Shown piece by piece: positions 6,480 to 14,414 of a DNA stretch of 64,000 nucleotides. The notes beneath the pieces are model-generated. The model had not been told where the DNA came from. It searched no databases and saw only the letters and a program-made list of their open reading frames with translations. The position numbers and the translations under genes were made by a program. Origin of the DNA: Lachnospiraceae bacterium XBB1006 (lineage in GTDB: Bacteria > Bacillota > Clostridia > Lachnospirales > Lachnospiraceae); NCBI GenBank assembly GCA_900115795.1, contig FOXT01000005.1, forward strand, positions 57,015-121,014, read 5' to 3'. The first letter of the stretch is position 1, and every line of letters starts with the position of its first letter.

Positions 6480-8840
6480 ATGTATAGAAATATTTTAAAA
6501 AAAGACATGAAGCGTAAGAAAACCATGAATATCATATTACTCCTGTTTACCATACTGGCGGCAATGTTTGTATCCAGTGGACTAAGCAATATTGTGACGG
6601 TTATGAATGGAACGGAGTATTTCCTGGATAAAGCAGGCATCGGTGATTATGTGGTGGTTACGCAAAACGGTGATGGAGGTGTGCAGGAGATTTTGAATAC
6701 GTCCAAGTACGTCACATCCTATAAGAAGGAAGACTGTTACTGGTTATCCAGGGATGAAATCAAGGTAAACGGAAAGCAGATCGAAGTGAAGAATAATACC
6801 TTGATTATTCAATCCTTGCAGGATACCGGAATAACGTACTTCCATGAAGATAACAGTAAAGTAACCAAGGTAAAAAAAGGCGAAGTCTATATTACGGCAG
6901 GCATGTTTGATAAAAACAACTACCATATTGGTGATACCATGCGGATTCAGTCCCACGGTACCGACCGTACTTATCAGATTGCGGGAGAGATAAAGGATGC
7001 GCTTTTGGGCTCGGAAATGATGGGAAATACGCGATTACTTATTAGCGATGAGGATTATGCATACTATCAGAATGAGGAGAACCTGCAGGAATATAAAGGA
7101 AACTTTTTTTACATTGATACCTCAAAGGTGCAGGACCTTGCAGGGGAACTTTCCGAAGTGAAAAATGTATTGTTTAAAGCGGAATATTCCACCTTTAAGT
7201 TAAGCTACGTGATGGACATGATTATTGCTATGATTGTGCTGGTATTAAGCGCATGTCTGGTGTTGGTATCCTTCGTGCTTTTGAAATTTGTCATTACCTT
7301 TTCCATTAGTGAAGAATTCCGGGAAATCGGTGTAATGAAGGCTATCGGAATCAAGAATTATAAGATTCGAAGTCTGTATATGACGAAATACCTGGGAATT
7401 GCCATTGTGGGCGGGGGCATCGGATTTGTAGCAGGAATTCCCTTTGGAAATATGCTGTTAGCGACAGTTTCCAAGAAGATGGTGCTTGGTAATTCCGTTG
7501 GCATCGGGTTAAATATTGTTGGTGCGCTGGCGGTGGTACTGATTATGATTGGATTTGCGTACCTTTGCACCGCCAAGGTGAAAAAAGCGACGCCGGTGGA
7601 TGCCATCCGAAATGGACAGACCGGAGAGCGTTACCAGAGTAAGTCCAGATACTCTTTGAAAAAGAGCCATTTGGGAAACGCAGTTTATATGGCGGTGAAT
7701 GACGTGCTGAGTGCACCGAGGAGGTTCGTGATTATTGTATTTTCGTTTTTCCTTTGTTCCATTTTTGTGTTTGGCGTGGTGGAAGTGACGGATACCATGA
7801 AGAGCGACCGGCTAGTGGAAACCTTTGCCAAGAAATCCGACGTGTATATTACGGATTCGAAACTTTTGAAAAAAGATTTTTTGTCTCCGGAAGGGGGAAA
7901 ACAGGTGGAAGATGCCTGCGACCGCATGGAAGCAAAGCTTGAAAAAATGGGCATGCCGGCAAGGGTTGCCATGGATATTTGGTATACCTACCCCATTACG
8001 GTGAATGGACGGGTTAGCTCCGTTTGTTTGCAGCAAAACAAGCGGGTGAAGTGCACGGAGCATCGTTTTTACGAGGGAAGCGCACCGCAGAATAAACATG
8101 AAATTGCCATTACGCCGGTGATTGCGGAGGAGCTTGGAATCACGATCGGTGATAAGGTGACCATCGATTATAAAACGGAAAAAGTGGAGTGTATGGTTGT
8201 GGGAATGTTTCAAAGCATGAATCAGCTTGGAAAAGTTATTCGTATTCATGAAGATGCACCCACAGAGATGGAATTTGCCTGCACCATGATGTCCTTCCAG
8301 GTGGATTTTAAAGACCATCCGGAGGCTGAGGTAATTACTGAGCGAATGAAAAAAATCAAAAACAGCTACCACATCGAGGGCGTGTACGATGCGGCCGGTT
8401 TCTGCGATGATTGCATGGGCGTTTCAAAAACCATGGATACGGTTTCCAAGTTGCTATTGTTCATTACCTGCATCGTGGTTGTACTGGTAACGGTGCTGAT
8501 GGAGCGGTCCTTTATACAGGATGAAACCAACCAGATTGCGCTTTTGAAAGCGCTTGGATTCTCTAATCGATTTGTATTAACGTGGCATGTGGCACGCTTT
8601 ATGTTAGTAAGCTTGATTGCAGAAGGATTGGCGGTATTGTTGACCTATCCGGTAACGAAGCTGTGGGCAGATCCAATCTGGTCCATGATGGGAGCTACCG
8701 ACGTATCGTATTATTTTAGACCGCTTACTTTGCTGGTGATTTATCCGGGGGCGATTTTACTAATAAGCCTGCTGGCGGCATTTTTTACCGGATTATATAC
8801 CTATCAGATTACCAGCAACAGCATTACGAACATTGAGTAA
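6480..8840 (+). CDS. FtsX-type ABC transporter permease
   Basis: A 786-residue integral membrane protein. An N-terminal TM (about 18-40) is followed by an extracytoplasmic region and then an FtsX domain with three TMs (about 245-370, including the REIGVMKAIGIKNYKIRSLY loop). A TM near 412 precedes a second large external region, and a second FtsX domain with its TMs closes the protein (about 660-780, loop IALLKALGFSNRF). This is the layout of MacB/BceB-like exporters for peptides or lipids. AGGAGG lies just upstream of the ATG. The ATPase gene follows after 15 bases, and the adjacent two-component system suggests inducible antimicrobial-peptide or envelope-stress resistance; the substrate is unknown. 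Confidence 0.88.
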   Translation: MYRNILKKDMKRKKTMNIILLLFTILAAMFVSSGLSNIVTVMNGTEYFLDKAGIGDYVVVTQNGDGGVQEILNTSKYVTSYKKEDCYWLSRDEIKVNGKQIEVKNNTLIIQSLQDTGITYFHEDNSKVTKVKKGEVYITAGMFDKNNYHIGDTMRIQSHGTDRTYQIAGEIKDALLGSEMMGNTRLLISDEDYAYYQNEENLQEYKGNFFYIDTSKVQDLAGELSEVKNVLFKAEYSTFKLSYVMDMIIAMIVLVLSACLVLVSFVLLKFVITFSISEEFREIGVMKAIGIKNYKIRSLYMTKYLGIAIVGGGIGFVAGIPFGNMLLATVSKKMVLGNSVGIGLNIVGALAVVLIMIGFAYLCTAKVKKATPVDAIRNGQTGERYQSKSRYSLKKSHLGNAVYMAVNDVLSAPRRFVIIVFSFFLCSIFVFGVVEVTDTMKSDRLVETFAKKSDVYITDSKLLKKDFLSPEGGKQVEDACDRMEAKLEKMGMPARVAMDIWYTYPITVNGRVSSVCLQQNKRVKCTEHRFYEGSAPQNKHEIAITPVIAEELGITIGDKVTIDYKTEKVECMVVGMFQSMNQLGKVIRIHEDAPTEMEFACTMMSFQVDFKDHPEAEVITERMKKIKNSYHIEGVYDAAGFCDDCMGVSKTMDTVSKLLLFITCIVVVLVTVLMERSFIQDETNQIALLKALGFSNRFVLTWHVARFMLVSLIAEGLAVLLTYPVTKLWADPIWSMMGATDVSYYFRPLTLLVIYPGAILLISLLAAFFTGLYTYQITSNSITNIE

Positions 8841-8855
8841 GAGGAGGAAAGGCAG

Positions 8856-9611
8856 ATGGCAGCAATTTTAGAAGTAAAGGATTTATGCAAAACCTATGTT
8901 ATAGAAAAAAGACAGAACAACGTGTTAAAGAATGTGAATTTTACGGTGGAAGAAGGGGAAATGGTAGCCATTATGGGACCTTCCGGCTCGGGAAAATCTA
9001 CTCTTTTATATGCGGTATCCGGCATGGATACGCCAACCAGCGGGCATGTGCTTTTTGACGGCAAGGATATTACGAAACTTTCGGCCAACCAATTGGCGGA
9101 GATTCGCCTTAACAAAATGGGATTCATTTTTCAGCAGATGTATATGATGAAAAATCTCACGATTCTTGATAACATAGCGTTGCCGGCTTTGGAGAATAAG
9201 GCAGATAGAGCCGGTAAAGCGGAAAAAATGAAGCGGGCGGAGGAATTGATGCGTAAGTTGTCCATTATTGAGGTGGCGGATAACGACATTAATGAAGTAT
9301 CCGGCGGACAGCTCCAGCGTGCATGTATTTGTCGGAGCATGGTAAACAAGCCAAAGCTTTTGTTTGCAGATGAACCAACCGGAGCGTTAAACCGTACGGC
9401 ATCCGGAGAAGTAATGGAAGAGTTGGCAAAGCTTAATGGCGAGGGAACAACCATCATGATGGTAACTCACGACGCGAAAGTTGCAGCACGATGCAAGCGT
9501 GTGCTGTACATTGTGGACGGCAACATCAAGGGTGAGTATCTTTCCGGAGGCGATTCGACGGCAGAGAACGAGCGACGATTGAATAACTGGCTCCTGGATC
9601 TGGGGTGGTAA
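8856..9611 (+). CDS. ABC transporter ATP-binding protein (MacB/LolD/BceA type)
   Basis: A 251-residue ATPase that powers the permease encoded immediately upstream. Walker A is GPSGSGKST (41-49), the Q-loop is in FIFQQMYMMKNLT, the signature is VSGGQLQRACICRS and Walker B is LLFADEPTGAL with the switch His in MMVTHDAKVA. The length is close to the usual 230-250. Its TAA stop (9609-9611) directly abuts the stop of the convergent tmcAL gene, with no terminator hairpin between them. Confidence 0.92.
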   Translation: MAAILEVKDLCKTYVIEKRQNNVLKNVNFTVEEGEMVAIMGPSGSGKSTLLYAVSGMDTPTSGHVLFDGKDITKLSANQLAEIRLNKMGFIFQQMYMMKNLTILDNIALPALENKADRAGKAEKMKRAEELMRKLSIIEVADNDINEVSGGQLQRACICRSMVNKPKLLFADEPTGALNRTASGEVMEELAKLNGEGTTIMMVTHDAKVAARCKRVLYIVDGNIKGEYLSGGDSTAENERRLNNWLLDLGW

Positions 9612-10838
9612 TTAAAAAATTTGTACAGGAAGGCGATAGTCATTTCGAAGAGAGGTGGCGTCGCCTTTTGTTTGTGCTAAGGCAAGGTACGTTTCTCTGG
9701 CAAAAAGATCACTTTGTAAAAGTGGCAATTCGGCAGGTGCCTGTGCCACGGAAGTGATGACCAAAGCATGTTTGGAAAGGGTGCCAAGTAGCGGGCGGGC
9801 ATCTTTACGCAGCCCGAGAATACGCAGATACGGAATCGGTTCCCTGCGGTATTGGTGCATTTGGTCAGTGGTCAAATTCAGGAGTATATGAGTCAGAATC
9901 CGCATCATTTTTCCGCGGGTTACGTCCTTGGTGGTAATCGCTTCCAAAAAGTAATCAAAATCCTCATATGTGGCAAGACAACGCAATAATCGGTTGGCAA
10001 TCTCTGCGCTACTGTCCAAAAAGTTTGGTAATCGGTCAGCTTGTAAGCGCAGTACATACGGCAGAAGCGGTTGATAATCCCTTTCGGATAAAAGCGGCTG
10101 CCTGGTCAGTGCGTCTTCGTATAGGAGGGATGCATTTTCCGGAAGCACGGTTGCAAAATCCGTCAAGGGTCTGCCGGACAAAAGCATCTGGCGGATGTGG
10201 GTGGCAGAGGCATAAGTCTGCGTTGCTTTCTGCGCGTGATGGGATACCCCAACACGAGAAATGGGAAGAATCTTCATAGGAATCTGAAGTTCTCGAATGG
10301 CACGAAGGTATTCCAACGCCAAAATCGTATTGGGCTGGCGCAACAAATGGGCAAGTTCAGCCAATGTGGTGTCAGTGTAAGCGCCTTTCACATGGGCAAG
10401 GAGTGCCTCGGTCTGTGCCGAAGGATAGTTCTTCCCGTTTCGTAGCGCAGTTTGGAGAACTTCCTTGAAGGTTGCCGGTTCCTCATGAAGAATGGCGGCC
10501 ATTTTTTGCAAAAGCGCAATGTCGGTGCATTCGCATCCAAAGGCCAGGGTATCTACGCCACATGCAGCCAGGGTTTTCACACCGCCATAAGCGAAATCTC
10601 TGGCCGAGCCGGTACTAACCAGCGCAGGTAACGCCACCACCAGGTCTGCTCCATTTTGAAGCGCTGCTTTGGTTCGAATCGATTTGTCTAGTAGTGCGGG
10701 AGCTCCTCGCTGTACGAAATCACCACTCATGGCAACTACCACAAAATCACAGCCGGAAAGTGCTCGCGCCTGTGTTAATACGTACGTATGACCGTTGTGA
10801 AACGGATTGAATTCTGCAATTAGTCCTGTAATCTTCAT
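9612..10838 (-). CDS. tmcAL: tRNA(Met) cytidine acetate ligase TmcAL
   Basis: A nucleotidyltransferase-fold enzyme of 408 residues that makes N4-acetylcytidine at the wobble position of elongator tRNA(Met) from acetate and ATP. The N terminus GLIAEFNPFHNGHTYVL contains the HIGH-like motif; AMSGDFVQRGAPALLDK and the central GCE segment are also typical of the YlbM/TmcAL family. The start is fixed by the conserved N terminus. It has no visible Shine-Dalgarno sequence, and a TATACT -10 box ends seven bases before the ATG, so the message may be leaderless. It is convergent with the exporter ATPase gene. Confidence 0.92.
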   Translation of the reverse strand: MKITGLIAEFNPFHNGHTYVLTQARALSGCDFVVVAMSGDFVQRGAPALLDKSIRTKAALQNGADLVVALPALVSTGSARDFAYGGVKTLAACGVDTLAFGCECTDIALLQKMAAILHEEPATFKEVLQTALRNGKNYPSAQTEALLAHVKGAYTDTTLAELAHLLRQPNTILALEYLRAIRELQIPMKILPISRVGVSHHAQKATQTYASATHIRQMLLSGRPLTDFATVLPENASLLYEDALTRQPLLSERDYQPLLPYVLRLQADRLPNFLDSSAEIANRLLRCLATYEDFDYFLEAITTKDVTRGKMMRILTHILLNLTTDQMHQYRREPIPYLRILGLRKDARPLLGTLSKHALVITSVAQAPAELPLLQSDLFARETYLALAQTKGDATSLRNDYRLPVQIF

Positions 10839-10844
10839 AAAAAC

Positions 10845-10850
10845 AGTATA
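10845..10850 (-). promoter_or_regulatory. extended -10 box placing tmcAL transcription start at its ATG
   Basis: On the minus strand TGTTATACT (TATACT at 10850-10845, with the TGn extension) is followed by six bases and then the ATG at 10838. Transcription would start at or next to the A of the start codon. The -35 region is weak. Confidence 0.5.
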
Positions 10851-10901
10851 ACATAAAAGAGGGGGGAGTTGCCAGAAAAATGATTTTCATTCAAACTTTG
10901 T

Positions 10902-10930
10902 TTGCATTTTTTTAAAATTTTTGTTATGTT
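10902..10930 (+). promoter_or_regulatory. putative extended -10 promoter
   Basis: TTGCAT (10902-10907), a 17-base T-rich spacer and TATGTT (10925-10930) preceded by TGn lie about 60 bases before the small exported-protein gene. Confidence 0.45.
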
Positions 10931-10991
10931 CTTTGTGTAGATGATACCATCAAAGGGCTGTCAAGTTAAGGTTTATTTGTAGGAGGTTGTC

Positions 10992-11291
10992 ATGAGAAAG
11001 GTAAAATACATCTTAGTAATAGCGTTTTTAATCATCATGTCCGGAAAACTTGATCCGGTAGACAGTAGCGCATCAAATCACTACAACGAAGGAAGTGCAT
11101 CTGAGGAGGAGAATATTTTTTACAATGTAGCAAATAGCGATGAGGAGTTTGCAACGGATGAGTGGACATATGATCCGACGGTGATAGATGAGGCGCGCAT
11201 CGAAAGAAAGGCAGAAGCGTATGCAAAAGAAACCGGGAAGGATGTCAATGAAGTGAAAAAGTCGCTTTTGGAAAGCGCTGAAGAATTATGA
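10992..11291 (+). CDS. small exported hypothetical protein
   Basis: A 99-residue protein with a basic start and a hydrophobic segment (about 6-18), consistent with a signal peptide or N-terminal anchor. The remainder is acidic and polar with no cysteine. AGGAGG (10981-10986) is ideally spaced from the ATG. I recognise no family. The C-terminal helix (about 65-99, rich in Glu, Lys and Ala) is the only evident structure. It lies directly before the deacetylase gene and could be co-expressed with it. Confidence 0.6.
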   Translation: MRKVKYILVIAFLIIMSGKLDPVDSSASNHYNEGSASEEENIFYNVANSDEEFATDEWTYDPTVIDEARIERKAEAYAKETGKDVNEVKKSLLESAEEL

Positions 11292-11333
11292 GTAATGATG
11301 CAACGCAGAAGAAATTTTTTCACATAAGCGTTA

Positions 11334-11339
11334 TATAAT
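11334..11339 (+). promoter_or_regulatory. possible -10 box for the deacetylase gene
   Basis: TATAAT at 11334-11339 lies 26 bases before the ATG at 11366. The -35 region is poor, so this is tentative. Confidence 0.3.
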
Positions 11340-11365
11340 GTAAGAAAAGGGAGAAAGGAGCGCTT

Positions 11366-12670
11366 ATGAGAAAAATCTTCGTCGGAACGGTTGCCGTATT
11401 GTTGTGCTGTGTGCTTTTTCAGACAACGGTACTGGCGACGACAAATTACGAAAAGTACTCCAATGCATCGCATGGATGGGGGCTTACGAGGAATCGGTTG
11501 CACAAAACACCCGGTGGTGTAAGTACGGCAAAATCCCTGAAAAAATATGGTGCCTACTATTATGGCGATACCTCGCGTAAAGTATGCTACCTTACCTTCG
11601 ACTGTGGCTATGAAAATGGAAATACAAAGGGAATTCTGGATGTGCTAAAACGGTATCACATTCGTGCGGTGTTTTTTGTGACGGAACCATTCGTGAAAGC
11701 AGAACCGGCTCTTGTTAAACGTATGAAAGCAGAAGGGCATCTGGTGGGCAATCATACCAAGACGCATCCCAGACTTCCGGATTGCAGTGTACGCAAGATA
11801 AAGCGGGAAGTTTGTGCCGTGGAAAAAGCGGTGAAAGAGTGCACCGGTGAGGACATTGACAAAATTTTACGACCACCGGAGGGGGCCTACAGCCAGCGGG
11901 TGTTGAAGGTATTATCTGACATGGGATACAAAACACTTTTTTGGAGTAATGCCTGGTTTGACTGGGATGTGAACCATCAGCCATCCGTGGATTCTGTGGT
12001 GGGGCAGTTTCGAACCTACTACCATAATGGAATGGTACCGCTGATGCACAATACCTCTTCGACCGATCGAAAAGCGTTGCCGCGGGCGATTCGCTTCCTT
12101 AAGAGCAGGGGATTTACTTTCGAGCGTTTCGACACGGTGTATAAGAAAAATCCGAAATTATCTATTCGAATCAAGGATTATACCTACGATGACAAACGCG
12201 CATCGGCGCATTTGACGATTGAAACGAAGTCAAAGGGTGCCATAAAAACCTATTTTTACAAAGGTAAAACGAAGTTAAAGAAGGCACCGAAGGATGCAGG
12301 CAAGTATCTGGTGAAAGTGGTGCAAAGCCAAACGAAAACCTACAAGGAAGTAACGGTGTCAAAGACATTCCGGATTACGAAAGCAAAGCCCGAAATTCGA
12401 ATCGTTGTAGCCCAGAGTGAGAAGGGCGTTGATGTCGACATTTTTTGCGAAAATAGAACTGGAGAGCGAAGGATTTCTTTTTACAATCAAAAGGGGATCT
12501 TGATTGAACAGCCGACCAGCCCGGGGGAGTACTTCGTTGTGGTTAAAATCGGAGCCACGAAGAATTATAAGGCGGCGTCGAAGAAATTGGAGTTTGTGAT
12601 AGAGGAGCAAAAAGATGTTAAGGGAATTAGGAAAAGAAGAATTACTACAGCATACCGAAGACATGTATGA
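11366..12670 (+). CDS. PdaA-like polysaccharide deacetylase with C-terminal extension
   Basis: A secreted NodB-family carbohydrate esterase of 434 residues. After a signal peptide (about 1-25), the catalytic domain shows LTFDCGYENGN (Asp79; the second position of the metal motif is Cys80, where PdaA itself has Asn), the metal-binding GNHTKTHP (His130 and His134) and LRPPEGAYS. This pattern fits the PdaA branch that deacetylates N-acetylmuramic acid in peptidoglycan. The last 190 residues are Lys-rich and beta-like and could bind the cell wall. The final 18 residues are encoded in a 56-base overlap with the next gene and look like read-through. Confidence 0.82.
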   Translation: MRKIFVGTVAVLLCCVLFQTTVLATTNYEKYSNASHGWGLTRNRLHKTPGGVSTAKSLKKYGAYYYGDTSRKVCYLTFDCGYENGNTKGILDVLKRYHIRAVFFVTEPFVKAEPALVKRMKAEGHLVGNHTKTHPRLPDCSVRKIKREVCAVEKAVKECTGEDIDKILRPPEGAYSQRVLKVLSDMGYKTLFWSNAWFDWDVNHQPSVDSVVGQFRTYYHNGMVPLMHNTSSTDRKALPRAIRFLKSRGFTFERFDTVYKKNPKLSIRIKDYTYDDKRASAHLTIETKSKGAIKTYFYKGKTKLKKAPKDAGKYLVKVVQSQTKTYKEVTVSKTFRITKAKPEIRIVVAQSEKGVDVDIFCENRTGERRISFYNQKGILIEQPTSPGEYFVVVKIGATKNYKAASKKLEFVIEEQKDVKGIRKRRITTAYRRHV

Positions 12671-13487
12671 ACTTGCGGCTAGAATTGACAAGGGAGTTTA
12701 CCCGAACTGGCGGGACGGATTGAAGCAGAAAAGCGATCTCGTTGAGCGGATAGAGCGTTTTGCAAACAAAATCGAAAATAAGGATGCGGATTTCGGTACC
12801 TTGGTATACGAGGAAGCAGAGCAGATATTCGGCTATATTCTATACCGCTTGGAAGAGGACAATTCCATTAATTTCGATTATTTTTATGTGGCATGCGATT
12901 TTGCAAAAGTGTTGGAAGAAGTGCTTTCCTACATGGAAGCACATTACCCGGGTAAGAAAATTATGCTAGGGGTTTCGACAACGAATACTTCGGCAGTTGA
13001 TTTTTGCGAGGAAAAGGGATGGAGAGCCATTGAACACTCCAAGATGTATGTTTTTCGCTTTAAACCGAATATGACGTTTGAAGTATCCCACAAGGTGATT
13101 CCGGTGACGGAGGAGAACTTTGAAGATTTTCGGACGGTACACAAAGTGAATGAAGGCGAAATGTATTGGACTTCCGACCGTATTTACAAGGCATGGAAAG
13201 AGGAAGGTGTCTGGGAGTTGTTTTTGTGGAAAGAAGACGACGAACCGGCAGCTGTTATCTATAACGATGTTTTTGACGATGACTGTGCCCAAATTATTGG
13301 AATGGATAGTATTAAGCCGGCGGCCGAAGGCAGAAAAGAGCTGCTAAAAGCCGCTCTCAATGCAGCATACAAGCGAGGTGCAAAACATAACTACCACTGG
13401 CCGGAAAATGATGCCGAGGTGGAAGAGTGCACTGAGGTGGGATTTGAGCATCTGGATGATTATGTATGTTATAAATATATGCTATAG
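12615..13487 (+). CDS. GNAT-like acetyltransferase
   Basis: A 290-residue cytoplasmic protein. The N-terminal half resembles a GNAT fold, with IFGYILYRLEE before a region ending in TTNTSAVDFCEEKGWRAIEHSKMYVFR, which matches the usual acetyl-CoA-site and C-terminal strand pattern. The C-terminal half repeats a similar plan (RRELLKAAL-type helix and EVGFEHLDDYVCYKYML), suggesting a tandem GNAT. GAGGAG lies eight bases before the ATG. It overlaps the end of the deacetylase gene by 56 bases, so the two are probably co-translated. The substrate is unknown. Confidence 0.6.
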   Translation: MLRELGKEELLQHTEDMYELAARIDKGVYPNWRDGLKQKSDLVERIERFANKIENKDADFGTLVYEEAEQIFGYILYRLEEDNSINFDYFYVACDFAKVLEEVLSYMEAHYPGKKIMLGVSTTNTSAVDFCEEKGWRAIEHSKMYVFRFKPNMTFEVSHKVIPVTEENFEDFRTVHKVNEGEMYWTSDRIYKAWKEEGVWELFLWKEDDEPAAVIYNDVFDDDCAQIIGMDSIKPAAEGRKELLKAALNAAYKRGAKHNYHWPENDAEVEECTEVGFEHLDDYVCYKYML

Positions 13488-13629
13488 AGAGGGCAGTTTT
13501 GTCGAGAAAACATAGTTTTCCTATTTTAGATCCTTCGGAGACCCAACGTAAAGCAGTACTTGAATTTTTCCCCAAATATAACAAGTGTTGTTCGCTTCTT
13601 TTAGGGTTGTAAAGGGGTTACACTAGATA

Positions 13630-13772
13630 TAGGTATTTGCGAAACTGCTCTGCGGCGAATGCCGCATGAGCAATTTGCATAATAAATCGTCTCTGCAAGT
13701 TAACTTGCGAGAACGATTTTTATGCAAATTCAACATGCCACGGTCGTGGCATAAGAGTTTCGCAATTAACTA
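13630..13772 (-). mobile_element. 143-bp MITE-like element, copy B
   Basis: The exact reverse complement of copy A at 6314-6456, with the same terminal inverted repeats and internal palindromes. It is flanked by a perfect 10-bp direct repeat ACACTAGATA (13620-13629 and 13773-13782), a clear target duplication. It lies between the stop of the acetyltransferase and the ribosome binding site of the XRE gene at 13803, as copy A lies before the exporter permease. It has no coding capacity, so it must have been mobilised by a transposase encoded elsewhere. Confidence 0.88.
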
Positions 13773-13802
13773 ACACTAGATAGCGAAGGAGGTAATTAAA
13801 TT

Positions 13803-14330
13803 ATGGATATGAAAAAAATCGGTGAGTATATTTGCTCACTACGAAAAAGAGCGGGATTTACCCAAAATGAATTAAGCGAACGGCTGGGGGTAACGGCACA
13901 GTCGGTTTCAAATTGGGAGAGAGGAGAAAGCCTTCCGGACACGGCATTATTACCGGATATTGCGCTAATCCTAAACACATCGGTGGATGAGTTGCTGGGT
14001 GGTGGAAGTTGCAAGTGGAACTACCGAAGACGTATTACGGTGGAAAGGATGCGTGAAGCTCTGATTTGCCTGAACCGGATTGGCGTTTTGCTGGGCACAG
14101 ACCATTTCATGTATCGGACGATGGTGGATGCGCTGGATGAGAGGATGAATAGTGCAGTGGAGGAAACCTTTTCCAATCCGATAGCGCTGGATGCCTATAT
14201 CTGCGAGGCAATCATAGCTTGCGTAGAACAGGGAGATTACATCGATCTGGATGACGTTCGCAAAAATATAAGTGCCGAGGGTGCAAAGCAAAAAACAATT
14301 TCTATTCTGCATGATATGGGATTAAAATAG
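13803..14330 (+). CDS. XRE-family transcriptional regulator
   Basis: A 175-residue regulator with an N-terminal Cro/CI helix-turn-helix (about 7-62), seen in LRKRAGFTQNELSERLGVTAQ and SVSNWERGESLPD. The remaining 110 residues are helical and may bind a ligand or drive dimerisation; I recognise no domain there. AGGAGG precedes the ATG. The MITE-like copy B lies directly upstream and may now form part of the leader or carry the promoter. It is convergent with the beta-helix gene and shares a bidirectional terminator with it. Confidence 0.88.
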   Translation: MDMKKIGEYICSLRKRAGFTQNELSERLGVTAQSVSNWERGESLPDTALLPDIALILNTSVDELLGGGSCKWNYRRRITVERMREALICLNRIGVLLGTDHFMYRTMVDALDERMNSAVEETFSNPIALDAYICEAIIACVEQGDYIDLDDVRKNISAEGAKQKTISILHDMGLK

Positions 14331-14365
14331 TTTATTATATCATATAAGAATCGAGAGTGGAATCG

Positions 14366-14406
14366 CAAAACCATGTCGCAAAAAAGTTTTTTTCGACATG
14401 GTTTTG
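14366..14406. terminator. bidirectional terminator
   Basis: CAAAACCATGTCG (14366-14378) pairs with CGACATGGTTTTG (14394-14406). The A/T flanks provide a T run on either strand, between the convergent XRE and beta-helix genes. Confidence 0.75.
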
Positions 14407-14414
14407 TACTATAG

